51,659 bases of DNA from CAZHPY01 sp964534705 (GCA_964534705.1 CAZHPY010000002.1:1-51659); one strand, 5' to 3'. Numbered from the stretch's first letter, positions 1-15,700 are shown. Notes: a model not told the origin generated them from the letters alone. Translations and numbers: made by a program.

Positions 1-3000
1 GTTATTTTTACCATAATACAATTCGGCTAGCGCAAAATTAACTTCGTCGGTTAGATTCCTGTCTTGTTTTAATTCATTGTTTTTATTGATCAATTCCACC
101 AACGCTTCAAAATACGCTATAGCTTCATCCGCCGGTTTCCCCCTGGCATTACCTATGACATTATTGAAAACATCCTGCCTTCTCAGGAGGCCGGCAAATT
201 CATTCATCCTGTTTTCGATAAGCGCTGTTCTACGGCCAAGCTCTTCTTCGTCTATCTTGAGATTTTCCCTGGTATATATCCTTATCTTCTCGCCGCGAGG
301 AATAAATCTTAGTGTTTTACTAAGCTTAGCCCTTCCTTCTTTTATGCCCGCTTTAAGGCTCTTTATAGCGGCCATTTCCTTAATAATAGCGTCGATAGAT
401 CTAGCCCCGGCCTCAATCGCATCGATGCCCTTTACGGCTTTTTCTGTATCCTCCCTTAGGAGTTTAGTCTCCATCTTTTTCTCTATCTCTTTTACTTTTT
501 CCACCTGTCCTAATTTTTTATAAATATCTATAAGCTGCCGCGAGTACTGCAGATCAGCGCCGTCAAGTGCCGGTTTTGAGCTAATAGCTTTTTCAATATA
601 CCCTGCCGCGAGCGGCAAAGAAGCGCCTGGGGTTTCCAGGAGGATAAGCCCTTTGCCAAGACTGGCATCCGCATTGTCTTCGTCTTTCATGAGCGCCTCG
701 TCATAGTAAGAGAGGGCTGCTTCCAGGTCCCTGCCAGACATGGCCCGATCGCCTTTAAAGGCAAGGATCCGGGCCAGAAGATTATTATATTCCGGCGGAT
801 AGCTCCTCGCATACATCCTGGATGCTCCCTGCAGTTTATTCAGCTCATCTTCCGCCTTGCTGATCAATTCGATCTTTCCTGCAACGTCGCTTTCTTTGTC
901 CGCCTGATCTAATAATAAAGCGGCATTTTCAGCATATAGCTTAACCATCCTTTCACTGGCATCGACAAGCCTTCTGAACCCTATTCCTATAAGCCTGCCT
1001 ATCCAGGACCTGTCTCTCGTCCTCCAGAAAATTTCCTGGTTCCTGCTCAGGCTGGCCAGTTCCTCATTATTCAGTTTTAATGTCAAGCCATCGGCTTCTT
1101 TTGCTGTTTCGGGATCGGTTTCCCTGGCAGCGGCGATGTTCTCGCGTTTTCTCGCCCTTACCTTTATTTCTACAGAGGCCTTTCTCTGCCACCACCTCGA
1201 GGGAACATCCATTTGCGCTAATTTCAAATTCAGGTCTGCTATCAGCTTCTTCTCGGCTTCCTTATTTGTACCGGAACTTTCCAGCCGCATATTCCTTAAT
1301 CGCAGGGCAGTGGCCATGTCAGTATATGATCCGCTTTGCACAAGAGCGTTTGCCAGATCATTTAGAATATCGGCGCCTGCCACATCCTTACGCTTATCAG
1401 CTATTCTTAAAAGATAGGATGCATACCATCTTGCCCTTGTCGTGTTCCTCAGATTAAAATGCGCGAGAGCAATGCGCGCTATCAAGTCTGCCCTGATCCA
1501 TGAAACATATATCGTAAATATGCGGCTGCCCAGAATAAACAATATTCCCCGGCCGAGCGATCTTACCACGCCTGCAAAGTCTCTGTTTTTGATCATTATA
1601 TCGGCCAGGATCAGCCGCGCAGATGATTCGTTTTCCCGGTCAACGATAAAATTGGACATCCTTTGTTCTGTGCCTGCCTTCCTTACATTTATTGCCCATA
1701 GCGCTATCCTCCTGGCTTCATCGGTCGATCCAAACTTCACCATGATCTGCGCTGCCTTTAAGGCAAGCGTTCCGCTCCTTGGATTACAGGTAATGGCAAG
1801 ATTGGCAAACTTCAAAGCTTCAGCGAGGAGCTCTTTACTTTTTAGCTCTTCGCCTCTTACAGCGGCTTCATCAGATTTTCCCAGGAAGAAATCTGAAAGA
1901 CCTGAAAAATATTTCGAAGCTTCCGGATCGGTTGCCCTGCCATCAATATTGTGCCCATAGATCTCATCATGCCGTTCTTTATATATGTCTGCCAGGAAAA
2001 GCCGCGCCTGTTCATCATCAGGATTTGCAGTTATATAACCCTGTATTTGCTGGATTGCCCAGTAACGTTTTCTTCTTTCCTTATCTTCCGTGCTGGAATT
2101 TTTCACAAGATAATATGAAACAGCAAGGAAATACCCCGCTATAGCAGATCCGGCATCGATCCTGTAAAGCTCATCGGATATCTGCCTCAATAGGGCGTGA
2201 TCCTGGGTTTTATCTTTTATTGATCTATTTCCGGTCCTTTCCAGTACCTTCTTCTGTTCTTCAGCATCTGTTGAATAACTCCTTATTGACTGATAGAACC
2301 TTGATCTGGAGCCTTCCTTTCCTGCCGGATCACAGAAATCTATGGCAAACCCTATTTTTTCCATCCTTCCGGATTTTTTAAGGTCCTGCCAATTCTTTTT
2401 GTCCTTGCGCATGTTTTCCATGAACAAAAGAAGTATTTTCAGCGCATCGGTGTCGCCTTTCAACGCGTCCATCTTCCTGCCTTCGAGGATCTTTCTTAAT
2501 CTGGACTCAAGATATGCCATTCTTTCCGTTCTTACCGAACCGTCCTTTTCAAAGTTATCGGAAGAGATCAGCTCATTATCAGATTCAAGGCCAACAATGT
2601 CATAAAGGCCCGCAAGGGCTGCCGCGGCCAAAGGAACATTCTTCGCGGACAAGGCCATCGCTGTCTTGTACAAAGCCCATAGCTTTTCTGCAAGGACAGC
2701 GCTATCTTCGGCCTTTGTCTTTTCTATGATGTATTCCAATAAACGTATGGAATCGAATGTGAATTCCTTACCCAATATGGTAAGCTTTACTGCATCGGTA
2801 TTCGCGCTAGTCTCTATCTGCCCGATCACGCCAAGAAGAACATCCTTATTACCTTTAAAAAATATTTCCAGCAAGGCTCCTTCCACAAATACCTTTCTTT
2901 TATATAATGACGTGCCCTTGAGGAATTTTTCGGATGATATCATTGCTTCTATGCCGGCTGATATATCACCGTTAAATCCTGCAGGAAGCGAAGCAAGGAA

Positions 3001-6000
3001 TGCAACGGCCTTCTTCACACTATCATCGGAAAGTTCGTAATCCGCGTACATCATGGCTTGAAATGCCCTGAGGATAGCTGCTCTTATACTGGCCCCCTGT
3101 CTTTGATAGGATTCATCCTCTGCCCGCTCATGGGCCGATCTCTTCGTACCTGCCTCATCTCTTCCAGTAGCAGCCCTTGCCCGGCCAGCCTCAGATACTC
3201 TCTTTTCTTCTTCCAATGCTGCAACATCAGCCCTTATGCGTTCGAGCCTTGCCTTGCGGTCGTTCCTGACCGCGCCGTCATCATTGGCTATACCTGCTGC
3301 TGCAGCCAGGCCTATTTCAGCCTGACTTTCATCCAAGGCGATCTCTTCCTTTACTTTTTTGATCCTTTCGCCCAGTTCCCCTATTTTTTTATCCAGTTCA
3401 TTGACTCTTTTTTCCTTCGCATCATACGATTCCGACGATTCTTTTATCCTGGACCTGATGATGTCAAGTTCGAGTATCTCAAGCTCCATCATTTCTATGG
3501 CTAACGCAGGCTGATTTGGCCTTAGCATGTCCGCTCTTTCGAAGAATCTCTGGGCGTCCAATACATACTGTTGCGCGCTGCGATGATCTACCTCTATTGA
3601 ATACCTGGCCAGAAGAACGCACCCCCTGGCCCTCATAATATCGGCTTCGTAATGTTTTCCCTGCGCGCGCAGAACCTTTTCCATCCTCCCTGAGAGTTCC
3701 GTGGCCTTATCCTTGATATTTTGACCTATGGGAAAAGCGGGCTTTTCCTTTCTCGCATAACCTATGCTCCTTTCAAAAAGGCCATTAACCATCTCGACCG
3801 CTGAACTAAGCAAGCCTTCTGCTTCCCTGAACTTGCCGGCGCTTTCATAACGCGCTGCATCGACTATTAACCTGTTGACCCTATCCAATGCGCCGCTTAA
3901 CTCTTCCGCTTCTTCCGCCTGTCTTTTATCTTCAATCTTGTTTATGAGGACCTGTTTCAAGCTTTCGAATTTAGCATTCAGCGCGGCCTTTTCAGCATCT
4001 GCAAGGTCTCTCCTGATCCTTATTATGGCTGCAATTATACCAATTTTCGTTGAGATCGTCTCCGGGCCGTCCGAAGGCACTTCTACTAACAGCGCACTTA
4101 TCGCGGTAATCTGGCCGGCCGTGACTTCTCCGACAGTCGCACGCTCAACAATATTCTTAACGGCATCCAGGCATGCTGAATATTCCCTGCTATTACCCTG
4201 GTGCTGACCGGCAAGCTCTGCCAGTACCTTAATTTTATCGTCAAAATTCAGCAACTCACCGGCCGCATTTAGTGCCAAAAGCCTGTCATTCAAGGATATT
4301 TCTTTGTCCATCAATAGCCTGTTCACGATCGCTTTGCCGCGTACCGTGTCTGGCCCTTCCATGCGGGATAGTGTGAATGCCACATCTTTAATGACATTGC
4401 TTACGTAGGTGATGATATCCGCCTCTGGCTTATCGCTTTTAATGGTCTCGCTGAGAAACAGCTTCAGGACATTGGCCGTATCCTGTCCGTATAATAATCC
4501 GGCGATCTCCATAAGTTTGTTAAAAAATTCTTTTCTTGCTTCCTTATCCAGACCCTTTTTAAGCAGCCCTTCTATATAATATGTGCCCAAGGCCGCCAGC
4601 ATGTCAGAGGCTCTCACGAATTCAGCCCTGGCATCTTTGGCCTCGCGCATGAGTATGCGCGCCTGCCTGAGTGATGCCCTGAATTCCCTGTCCCTAAGCC
4701 GCATTTCCAGCGCTTTAGCGCCTTCTTCTTTTATTCCTGACAGTTCTATTATCACATCATCTATGACCCCAAAAGTCTGCCGGCCCGCATCGCTCCATCC
4801 GCCATTGAGCCTGTATGCGGATACTTTTTCCAGAATATCTCTTATTATCCTGCGGAGCGTTTCGTTATCGTTTCCTACGTATATTCTTAATAGATCCCTG
4901 ACATAACCCAGCATCACGGTTTTATCTCTTGCCACAGCGGGGATGTTTTCAGTCTCAATGACCTTGCCATCGGCCGTCTTGTTGTAGATCCTGCAATTTT
5001 TTTGCAACCACAGTCCTGTAAAAAGCGCATATAAAATGGCTCTGCCAGATTCCGCACCGGCCATAGCACCTATGCTGTCAAGACGGGCGCCGAATCCTTC
5101 CGGCGGCATATCCAGTATGTCCGGGTGGTCATTTATAAAATTGGCTGCTAATACACGCAATTCTTCGGCAACGCTGGCTGAAGAGGCGTTGGATTGCAGG
5201 AAGTGCGCATACGTTCCCAATATTTCATTTTCAAGATATGCTATTTCTTGCCGTAATCTGTCGCGCTTGGCAGACAACCTGTTCCTTTCATCCGCATCAG
5301 TAACATACGCATCTGTTCCCTGCTTCAGCTTCTCATCTATGCTGCGTATCTCGGATAATCTGGTATTGATCTCGGAGGTACGACTGCGTACAAAGTATTT
5401 CGCTTCATCCGTAGATCTTCTGGCGACCGCCCTTCTCAAGCCGGCGGAATTATTCTGCAGTAATTGCCTGAAAATGTCCTTGTCAGGCGGCAGCTGTTTT
5501 GCGGAAAGCATTTCACTCATAGCCATAACCTTGGTCATGTCTTTTGCCTGGATCCTGTCAAGTGCCTTGAGACCTGATTCTATAAGGAAATTATTATTTT
5601 TTTCTTCATCTGTCTTTGCATCTCTTGCATAATACCCGACTACGGCCTCGAAAGCTGTCTGCGCCTTGAATATATTGGGCGAATAAATGGTATTCCTGAT
5701 CCAGCCTGCCCATGCCGCGTCATTGCCTCCGGCGCTCTTTAGCCTGTTAATTGCCAGCCTTAGAGTCCATGTTTTAAGTAAAATGGGCCTTTTCCACCAC
5801 CTTATTTCATCTCTTATCCTTGTATAGCACTCTACGATCATTTTGGCAGCCATGACCGCATTAACATCGCCTGCCCCTATACTGCGTAACACTGCCAGGG
5901 CTTTTATATGTTTACTCTTGGCAACATATAACGATGCAAGTTCTATCCTTCCTTCAGAAGGCATTTTTTTGTCATGCCTGAATAAGTCTTCCAGGGTTTT

Positions 6001-6780
6001 CATTTTGTCTTCTTCTGCTTTGTCTCCCGCATATTTTTTAGGCTCTCCTGTGGGAGGCGCTTCCTTTTCCCATACGAGAATAGGTGTCGAGGAAGGCCCA
6101 TCTGCCTCTTTTACCTTGTCCAGATCATCACGCGCAGGCACTTTTCCTGCGGGCTTATATACTGCTTCCCCTACGGCCCTGAAATTCTTCAGCTGCTCTT
6201 CTGTCATTTTATCTGACGATCCGTCCAATTCCGTTGTCAGCGCAGTATGGTCATCAAATGACTTTTTGTCATTCTCTTTCTCGCATTTATTCTTGTATGC
6301 CTCCAGAAGTATGAGTTTTGCGTCTATATTAGCGGGGTCTAGTTCCAGTATTTTTAAGGCGCACTCTATGGCTATATCATTGAATCCTTCGGGGCCGCCC
6401 GCTATTCTCACACCCTCGATCGGGCGGTCCATAAGCGCGAGCCTGGCTCTTAAAAGAAGGGCTGATACGTTATCCTTATTCCTCTCATATACAAATCCTA
6501 GAAGCCTGGATGCGTTTTCGGCGTCTGTTGCGGCAAGATAATCTATGAATTTAACCGCCTCCTCCGGCGCGATCCTTCCTTTTATTATATTGTCTATTGT
6601 ATCTTTTATCATTTTTTGGCTAAGGTTATCGGCTTTCTTAGAGGTCTTCCCCAGTTCTTTATAATATTTGATAAGCCTGATCCTGGGCTCGGCCATATAC
6701 CGGCTTTTTTTCATATCCCTTATTTCAGGAGAAGTAAGCCGTTTTATTGAAAATGGATCCGTAAACCAGCTATGGACTTT
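1..6780 (-). other. TPR-like helical solenoid, C-terminal part of gene A
   Basis: From about residue 3465 to the window edge the protein is almost wholly helical, with TPR-like pairs such as ALKILELDPANIDAKLILLE (about 6280-6340) and LSYYDEALMKDEDNADASLG (about 650-715). Coiled-coil stretches occur at about 5220-5420 and 3150-3440. No membrane segment and no catalytic motif stands out. TPR-type solenoids are protein-binding scaffolds, so this is probably the partner-docking part. The end is outside the window. Confidence 0.65.
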
Positions 6781-9700
6781 ATTGTAAATGCCTTTTATGC
6801 CTTTTAGAATGCTGGTCATGAAGAATGCGCCCGTATTGGCTATGCCAAGGATCCCGAATATTGTCGTTAATATAAAATAGGTGTCGAATGGGGCTTTGAA
6901 CGCTGCTATAACATTGGTAACAAAGGTTGCCTGCAAGAACGAGCCTACCAACGGCACCGCTTTGAAGAAAGCGCCTATCGCCAGCAGGGTGCCGGGGGCA
7001 AAGACCGCCAATGCTATGACCGCAGCTGTTACAATAAACGCTATTATAGCCGTATTTCTGTTGAACACCTTTGCCCTGATCTCTGTAAGTGTTTTTCTGA
7101 CCGACACCCCCTCTTTTTTTGGCCCTTCTTTTTTCTCTGTTTCTTTTGACCTTTCCAGGCAACGCGCTTTGGCTGAGGTAACAGATATCTTTTCTCCAAG
7201 GACAGTTACTTCGGGAACGGATATTTTTTCATATGTCTTTGCCGCCTCTTTATAATTCTTATCTTCTTCCAGTATTTTCCCGTAAATGACGCGGGCCATG
7301 AGCGTTGGATCGGCAGCCGGATCCGCTTTCTTTACAACTTCTTTTAAGATCGCTTTTATTTTTGCCGCATTCTCTTTGGCTCCTAAAGAATAAAGGATCA
7401 CCGCCATGTATGCCTTAACAGCCATATCCTTAGGATTTAATGCGGATGCTACAGAAAAATAGTTATATGCCTCAAGAAGCAGCCTGCGCCCCTCTTTTTT
7501 CTTTATGTCGCTATCGAATGCAAGGGATCCTTCGGCTAGACGTAACGTTATCTGGCCTATCTTTATGAATGTTCCGGCATCGGAATCCTGCGCGCCATCA
7601 AGCGATACCTCTACTAACATATCTGCTATCTGCTTCTTATCTTCAGGCGCAGATGTCTTACCCGCGATCTTCTCCGCGGCCTGCATAGCTTCGTCGGCTG
7701 TGAACGAACCGTCCCGGACCTTTTCATATAACCTTGCCCTCAACACTTCATCCTTTTCCGGTTCAACCCACCGCCCCTCTCTTCTCTTCTCCAACCAGCC
7801 CTTTATTTTTGAATATGGGTAATGCCAGGAATCATATAAAGACATCTTTAATATTTTTTTGGGAAGTTTCCATAAAATACCTGCTATGATAGCGCCTGTT
7901 ATCCTTATAAAATAAAATGGAACTATTTTTGCAGAAGCCCATTTAGACCGGAAATTAAATCCTGCCGTAAAGAAATCGATCGAACTTGAGGCAAAGCGCG
8001 CCAGCCCCTTCAGGATTTTGTTGTCGCTTTTTACGCTGTCTAATCTGTATTTGACTGTTTGATACCACGGCGTCCTGTTCCACACCTGTCGCGACGCATC
8101 TAATACTCTGTCGCGCACAAGTTTGCTTTTGTATCCCCATACGTTGAAATCTCTGCGGGCATCTTTTATAAGATACGCCGGTATACCTACAAGTATTATT
8201 GCCGATAGATCAGCCAGGCCGTAAAAGAAGATCGCTGCCTTGCCGCCCTTTCTAATGGCCATTTCGAACATAAAATCAGCGTCTTTTTTCCCGTCTTCCA
8301 GCCACCTGGCCGGACCGATCAGGGCATTCCATTTTAACCACGTCAGCGCTTCACCTATCTTAGCCGCCAGGAACTTCATCTTATTGGCAAAATTTTCACC
8401 TACCCACCCTCTGATAGGCAGCCCTGTCTCCTTAGTAAGAGGCAGCCTCTCCACCTCTTCCTTGCCGCCCCTGTTTTCATTGATCACGCTGTCTATATCC
8501 ACTACGCGCGAGCCGGTAGCCCTGATGAAAAGACCGCTGGCTGTCAGCTCGTAATCTGCCGGCAGCAAGCCGCTTTTTTCCCGATCACGATCTTCACCCG
8601 TAAGAAGAGAGTTAACGCGCAATACCTGCCTTCTCGTCTGACGCAGCACATTTTCTCCAAGGCCCCTTACGTAGGTCACATTGTCATCGCCTACTATCAT
8701 TAAAAAATTGGAATTGCCTACTCTTCTTATGAACGCCCTGGCCCCTTCGCGACCTAACAGTGTTATCTTCTTGTCTTTCAGCCTTTCCTCGCCAAGGGCC
8801 CGCACAGATGCCTCATCCAGGATCATTACTCCGCTAAACCCATATTGAGCCTCTCCGCTCGTTTCGTCGATCACGTAACCGTTACCCCGTCTGTCAAAAG
8901 ATACCAGCAGTCTTCCGCCCTCAGGTATGGCATCTCCATATCTGGCTTGCAGATCACGCATTATCTTTTCCCTGGTAGCGCTATCCATATTGCGGACAAC
9001 AGGGCCAGGGCAAACGACCATTATTGAAAAAGTCTTTGCTTTATCTTTAGGAACTGGCGGAATAGAGGAAGCCGCTGCGACCCTTTGCTCATCAGTAAGG
9101 GATCCATCAGCTGTTTCAGGGACTTCTATTAAGATTCCGCCTTCGACCTCTATATATTTCATCTCTTCAGCCAATGCATCTCGCTCAGCTTTGTCTTCCG
9201 CCTCCTTTTCATCTTTCCTCTCTTTCGCCGCTTCTTCTTGCGCCCTTTCATTCAGAAGGGACGCTTCGGCATTTCTTCCTTCATGGAACACACTTTCAAC
9301 AAAGGCGGCGAACCTTCCGGGCGTGGAATAACGCTGCATAGATGTATCGACAGATGCGGTCATTACTTCCTGCGCTTCAGGGACTTCGGCAGGGGCAAGT
9401 TCGACATCCCTGCGTGCTTCTGGACCGGCCGTCTTTGCAACACTTCTGACAGAACGCTCTTCCTTTATATGTTCATCCTTGATCTTGCCTTCCTCCCTAA
9501 GTTTTCCCTTCTCGTCTTCCGCCTCTTTTTCAGCGTCGTGCAGGGTATCCGCCATGCCATTGAGCAAGGGTTCCATTCTTTCCGTGGCCTTTGCTATCGC
9601 TTTCTGGCCATCCGCTGAAGCATAATCCGCGTATTTGTTGCGTTCGTCAAAATACCTCTGCCGCGCCTCTTCTATCGCCGCTTTGGCAAGACCCTCTTCC

Positions 9701-12700
9701 GATGTATCTGTCTCTACGATATTTCCCCTTTCTCTTGCTTCGCGTATTATCTCCTTTTTAAGATTATTAAGCCCTTCCCCGTATATGGCCTTAACAGCTG
9801 CGGCAAAAGCTCCTGTCATTTCAATTGCAGCTCCGCCTGTTACGGACGTTTTTTTAAACATGTGCATGCCGGCATCGGCCCTGGCAAGAGCGATCCTGCC
9901 AGAACCGTCCCTTGATATGACCTGATAATCGGCTCCCCCTACTTTAACATGCATGCCGTCCCCGCTCATTTGAGGCGTATCGCTTAGCACTGAACCATCC
10001 CGGCGATAACAGGCATTGCCGACGAGGACAAGAAAACCGTTTTCTTCGACAAGTATAAGGCTCCCGTCATCCGCCTGTGAGACTACATAGACATCTTCGC
10101 CTATACGCACTGTCAACCTGTCCTGACTATACTCTACTTCTGTTTTCTCTATCTCCCTGTCTGCGTTAATACGGCCCGCTTCTTTTATTTCAACAGCGCC
10201 CGCGGCATTTACCTGCAAAGTATAATAATTGTTGCCGACCCACAGAATGCCCTCTTCGCCTGACCGGACAAATACCGTCCCGATTTTCAGGATATCGCGC
10301 AATAGCGCGAGCCTGATCCTGTTCCTGGCACCTATTATTTCGCCTGAATTCGTCCCGTCCAGGGTCAGCTGGTTTATCTTGTCCTTAGCGGCTCCCAAGT
10401 CTATATGGAACCTCTTTTCGATAACACCAAGGCATTCTTCCAGGTCAAGCCGGCCTATGCCGTCGTCGCCCACTTTTACTTTCCGCGGATCAAAATAGAT
10501 ATCCAATATAGCGTCAAGCTGGCTCTCCAGGTACTTTTCCAGGAATCTGCGGTCGGCTTTTGATGCTCTCTTGCCGAACTGGACCGGATAACCCCTGACC
10601 ATTTCGAGGATCTTCTGGATCTTACTGTCCCTTTTCATCTTATTAAAGCGCGACTCATCGCGATGTTTCTGCGATTCAAATTGCACTGCCTTAAGGAGGT
10701 CTGTGAAATAGTTCTGCAGATCGCACCATTCGTCAAAGACAGTTTTTTCTATACCGCTCTTTAGACGCCCATTCGCGTCAAATATGGCGTCTTCTATCTC
10801 GGTTAACCTGGTAATTTTTGACAAAAACTCTTCGAATTTTGCCTTGCCTTGCTGTTTTTGCCTTGGTGTAAGACTGGGATTGTAGCGTGGATCGTATAAT
10901 TGCTGGACCATCTTATAGAATTTAGAGCCTTCTTCAAGAGAATAGAAAGGATCGACACGGCCAAAATCACCCTGTCTTTTGGCCCTTCCGAACATCTGTA
11001 CTTCCCCCTGATCGCTGCGGTTAGGAGTCAATGTCATGAGATAAAGGCCGTTAAAATATTTATTCCTAAGCATCCACCATATCCCGTTATCCTCACCTAC
11101 CCCCAGATCTCTGAGTAATTTCTCTATTTCATTTTGCATCCTTGCTCTTGCCGCATAATCTGTCTCGTAAAAAAGACCTTTATCAGAAGCGAGCGATTCA
11201 CTTATTCTTTTTACGGCGTCGTCTATTTTATAAGCATCCATGCCCGGCATCCCTTTGAGCGTTTCCCTAAGGGCTGCTGTGATCTTGTCTGGCTTGAAAC
11301 CTACTGATTCAGCAAGTTCAACGTTAGTCGCGCGGCCCAACTTGGCATCGGTCAGCGTTATTGTCCTGGCCTTGCCCGCATTTCCTACTATTTCAATTTC
11401 ACTCCTTGAATCTTCATCCGCAAACACATTTATATTGACCGCGCTGCCGGCTCTTTGATTGACCCCACTCTTATCCAACATATCCTTCAGGACCTTTTCG
11501 AATTCTTTGGCCTGGTTCATGTCATCAAGATATATGATAAGGCTGGCTTCCGGAAAATATGTATATAGATCCGCTATTCTCTGTAATGCCGTTTCCCAGA
11601 CCTTCTTGTTAGATGTACGGAATACCGGCATGGTATCAGGCCCTTTTTTTGAAAATGCCGGCTCTATGGAAATAACGCCTTTTGCTTTTTCAAAGATCTT
11701 AAGCATGAGCTCACCTACCGTGCCTACGGAACCGCTTGCGCCGCCGTAGGAATGCGTAAAACGGACGACATCAGTAAATGTAAGGTATTCTGTGCTTTGG
11801 TTATCCCCCCTGACGTCAGGCCTATCGCCCATCCTGCCCTGATGCTTCAATTCATACAACGTATGGAACCTGTCCCTTCTCTGTCCTTCGAGTTCCCTGC
11901 CGCTTTCTTCATCAAGGAGGACGACTTCCATCTCAACCTCTCTCAGTAAATAACCGCCTGTGGGCCCTTTGAATACCATATATCTTTTTGTCCCGGCAGC
12001 GAACACCCTGTCCTGGTCCGCGCTTTCAAGGAATTCTTTAGTAAGGGCGCATCTTTCTGCGCCTTTGTATGAGATCCGGGCTAATCCTCTTTCATACACT
12101 ATGTCAAATGGCGCTTTATAATCTTTCCCGTCGCGTGTAACCTTTACGCTGCCGTCATCCAATATTGAAACGTCAATAGCAGCCGCTCCTCTTTTTTCGG
12201 CATATTTCAGTTTATAGTTTTCGTTCGCTTTATCAATATACAGGGCCTTGGCGCAATCTAAAAACTCTTCCCATGTAGGGACAAATTTTTTCCTGGCCTC
12301 TTTATCAAGCAGCTCAGGGAACATATCTGAAAGTATATATACGATCATTTCCATAGTACTTTCTACGGTTTGCTGTGTCCTTTCACCCGCAGTCGCCTTT
12401 TCGGCAGTCGTGTCCAGCATGAGCGAACCTGCCTCCTTTACTTTCGCGCCGACCGTTTCTGTCCTTATGATATCGAACTCTTTTCCGTTATAGTAGATAG
12501 CGAGCCCTGCGCCGTTGACATTTATATTCCTCCTAACAGCCGTTTCTCTCGCAAATGTAGTAGCGCCTATCTGCAGCGACCCGTCATCATTGAATTTTAC
12601 ATAACCTTCTGCCACATCCATCATCTTTCTTAGTTTTTCAAGCTGCGCAGCTTCATTCTGCGCGCCCCTTTCCAGAAGGACCCTGTTCTCTTCCAACAGC

Positions 12701-15700
12701 GTACGGATACGTGCTATACCGCCTGCCTCATAAAGCTTCTCGGCCGTCATTATCATTATCATGTATTTTACATATTCTTTTACGTCTAATTTGTTCTGCT
12801 CGGCGGCTATTATGAAATCGGCCAGATACGGCGCAACATCGCATTCATCCATAGTAAGCCTTGTCCCCTTTAAAAGTTTGAACCAAAGCTCTGATTCCGG
12901 CCGGGTCTCATCCTGTACGGCAGATAGGGTGGTAAAGCTGAATGCGCTGTAGGACATTATAACGACATCGTTGTTTTGCAGGATAGCGCATGCGTTCCTG
13001 AGGTCACGCATGTCACCGCGCATATAAGCGACCTTATACCCCATCATCTTATAAATGAATTGCGTTTCGCGGAAATCCCTTTCCGTAAAGCTGTCGTGGG
13101 TGACCAGGTGTATGCTCTTAAGTCCTTGCGCCCTGTTCATTATATTCGGCACGGGATATGCAAGCGTTTTTCCTGAACCGGTGGACATGTCTACAAAATA
13201 GCTGTCTGCCATGAACATACCGGCCATTACCTGCTCTATAAAAGGCGACCGTGCTGCGGCAAGTATTGTGGCAAGCTGATAGCACGCAGCCATATCGCGG
13301 CGTATTGCCGGATCGTTGAATTTATTACTTAAGTCCTTTTCAAGGCAATCCGTTGAGCTGTCGCGTCCTCTTCCGTCTCCGCGGACCATTGCCCGGACGG
13401 ATTTTGCCAGGCCCATCGCGCCCTTAATGTCTTCGAGGGCGCCTGTTACATCTTTCTTAGACGCTTCATCGGTACCAAAAAAGTTTTCAAGTGCGGCGGG
13501 GTCGATAAAGCCCGTGACAGTGAGACCTATGATATATTCCGCCAGCGCTTTCATCTTGTCTTTACGTACAGCCTCCTCACTTTTACGTTCATCCTCCTTT
13601 TCGAATACATGTATGACTCCTTGTCTTTGTACGTCTATATCAGAAATACCTATGTCCCTCAACATCCTTGTTATTAACTGGTCGCTTAATTCGGAACTGC
13701 CTACCTTTTTTTCGATAACTGAAATGAAAGTCTGAATACCATTACCATACGCAAAGGCTCTTATTTTAGCAACAAGCGCATTCGTCCTGACCTGGATCGC
13801 ACCTGTCCTGTCGTTGCCTGTTTTTCTTTGTTCTTTTATGTCATCGATAATACCTTCTACCATCGCTACTGCTTCGTTGATGTCAGCCTCGTTTATGCCG
13901 CTTCTGGCGGCCTCCTCTTTAAGCAGGACAAGAAGCGCTTTGAATCTTTCCGCAAGGGCTTCCTGCTCTTTCGATCTTTCCGCTGCTTTCAGTCTATCCA
14001 CCATGCTGCTGACCTTAGGCGGATGCAGGAAATCATCTAATTCAAACAGCACGGATTGGACATATTTACAGATAGCTTCGGCTGTACTTAATTGAGCTCC
14101 TGCCAGTAAAGCATCTGTGGCCTTTTGCAGGTCGCCTATAATTTCACCTGCATTCCTAAGCTTCATCCTGTTAATAGACGCTTCCAGCCTCGCTTTGTCT
14201 TCGGCCGATAGCCCATACTGGTCCAGCACTCCTACCCACTGTGTAAGATACTTTTTCAGTTCACGATTCAGCCTGTACCTTTGGAAGAATCTAAAAATAC
14301 CGGTTATGGATGTGAGTCTGGAGACCTCATCTGCTACCCTTCTTGCGTGACGGGACATTGCCAGGCCCATGTCCTGTTTGAGCTCAAGCAAGACATTCTT
14401 CATATCCTGTTCGGAAGGCGCTTGAACTGCAGGTGGCGCCTGTGCCTGTTTAGCCGCTGCATCAGCTTTGGCCTTCGCCGCTTCCGCTTCCTGCATCTGC
14501 ACCAGCCTATTCCGAATTGCAGTTTTCATTGCTTCTTCATATGCAGCCGCAGGGCCTACATAATCAGCCCCTACCCGCGCATATAAGGCCTGGTGCGCAC
14601 TCCTGTCTTCGGCCAATAATTTTTCAAGCTGAGCCCCTGACTCGATCTGCATCAGCTCGGCGTAATGGTAAGGCGTCAATCCTCCCAAGCCTTTTCGCAT
14701 GAATTTAAGCGCGTGATCTATGCTTGCTAATCTGTGAGCCTCCAGCCTGTTGTATCCCTGCCTTAGCCTGCGAGCCTCGAAAACTTCGTGAGATTCCATC
14801 TCATTCAGAACGTCAGAATAAGTAAATCCTGTATTTTCCAACGCCTTGTTAATGCTGTTGATAAATTCAGCATTAGAATTCTCAACGATTATTAATTTCC
14901 CTTTGAATTTACCTTCCTTGGCTGTAAATTGATACGCAACTGCCACGTCGTCAAGATCAGCTCTTATAATAATTACCTCTTCGCCTTCGATGGTTTCCGT
15001 TATGCCGCTTTTTTCAGCCTGCGCCAGGAGCTCATCTTGTCTTGCATCCAGGGCTTCTGCTTTTTTACCTGCGTCTTCGTAAGTACCAATGCGCCTTCCG
15101 GCGCCGGCTTCCCGCTTCCCATCTTCAGCAGTTTTCTTTTCAGCTTCGGCTTTCTTCTCGACTTCCAGCCTGGCAGCTTCAGCTGCTTTTGCCGCTTCCA
15201 ATGCCGACTTCCTCTCAGCCTCAGCTGCAGCTTTTACCGCTTCAGCGCGGGCTTTTCTTTCAGCTTCGGCTCTCATGACCTCTTCGGGCGCTGCCTTCAC
15301 GGCTGCCGCGCCCTCTTTTAGTTTATTCTCCATAGCCTGGAGTACGGCGCTCATCATTTCGACATTAGCTTTGGCTTTCCCCGCTGTCAATTCACCGGAT
15401 CCGACCTTTGCCTCCTGCGCCTTGCTGTATAGATCAGTATAATTTCTCAGGGCCTTGATCGTATCCCAGGCCCTCTTTTCCCCAAATTTAGCCGTCAGCC
15501 TTTCTGCCAATGCACCGGCCTGTTCTTTGACTAACACCGGATCGTTAAAGAATGTTTCCAGGGCGATATGGTACTCGCCGCTTTCTGTCAGGTCAGAATA
15601 AGCGCTCTTTTTATTCGTTATTATCGTTATATAAGGCCGTTCTTTTTTCTTATCAAATTTGGGAAGTATTATAAGATAGGATAATCTGTCTTTTTTCAGC

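Noticed and set aside
6779..7162. Small minus-strand open frames, for example here and at 7955-8140, 25959-26201, 43183-43371 and 44887-45126
   Set aside because: They are out-of-frame shadows inside the giant genes, with low-complexity or basic composition and no start signals.
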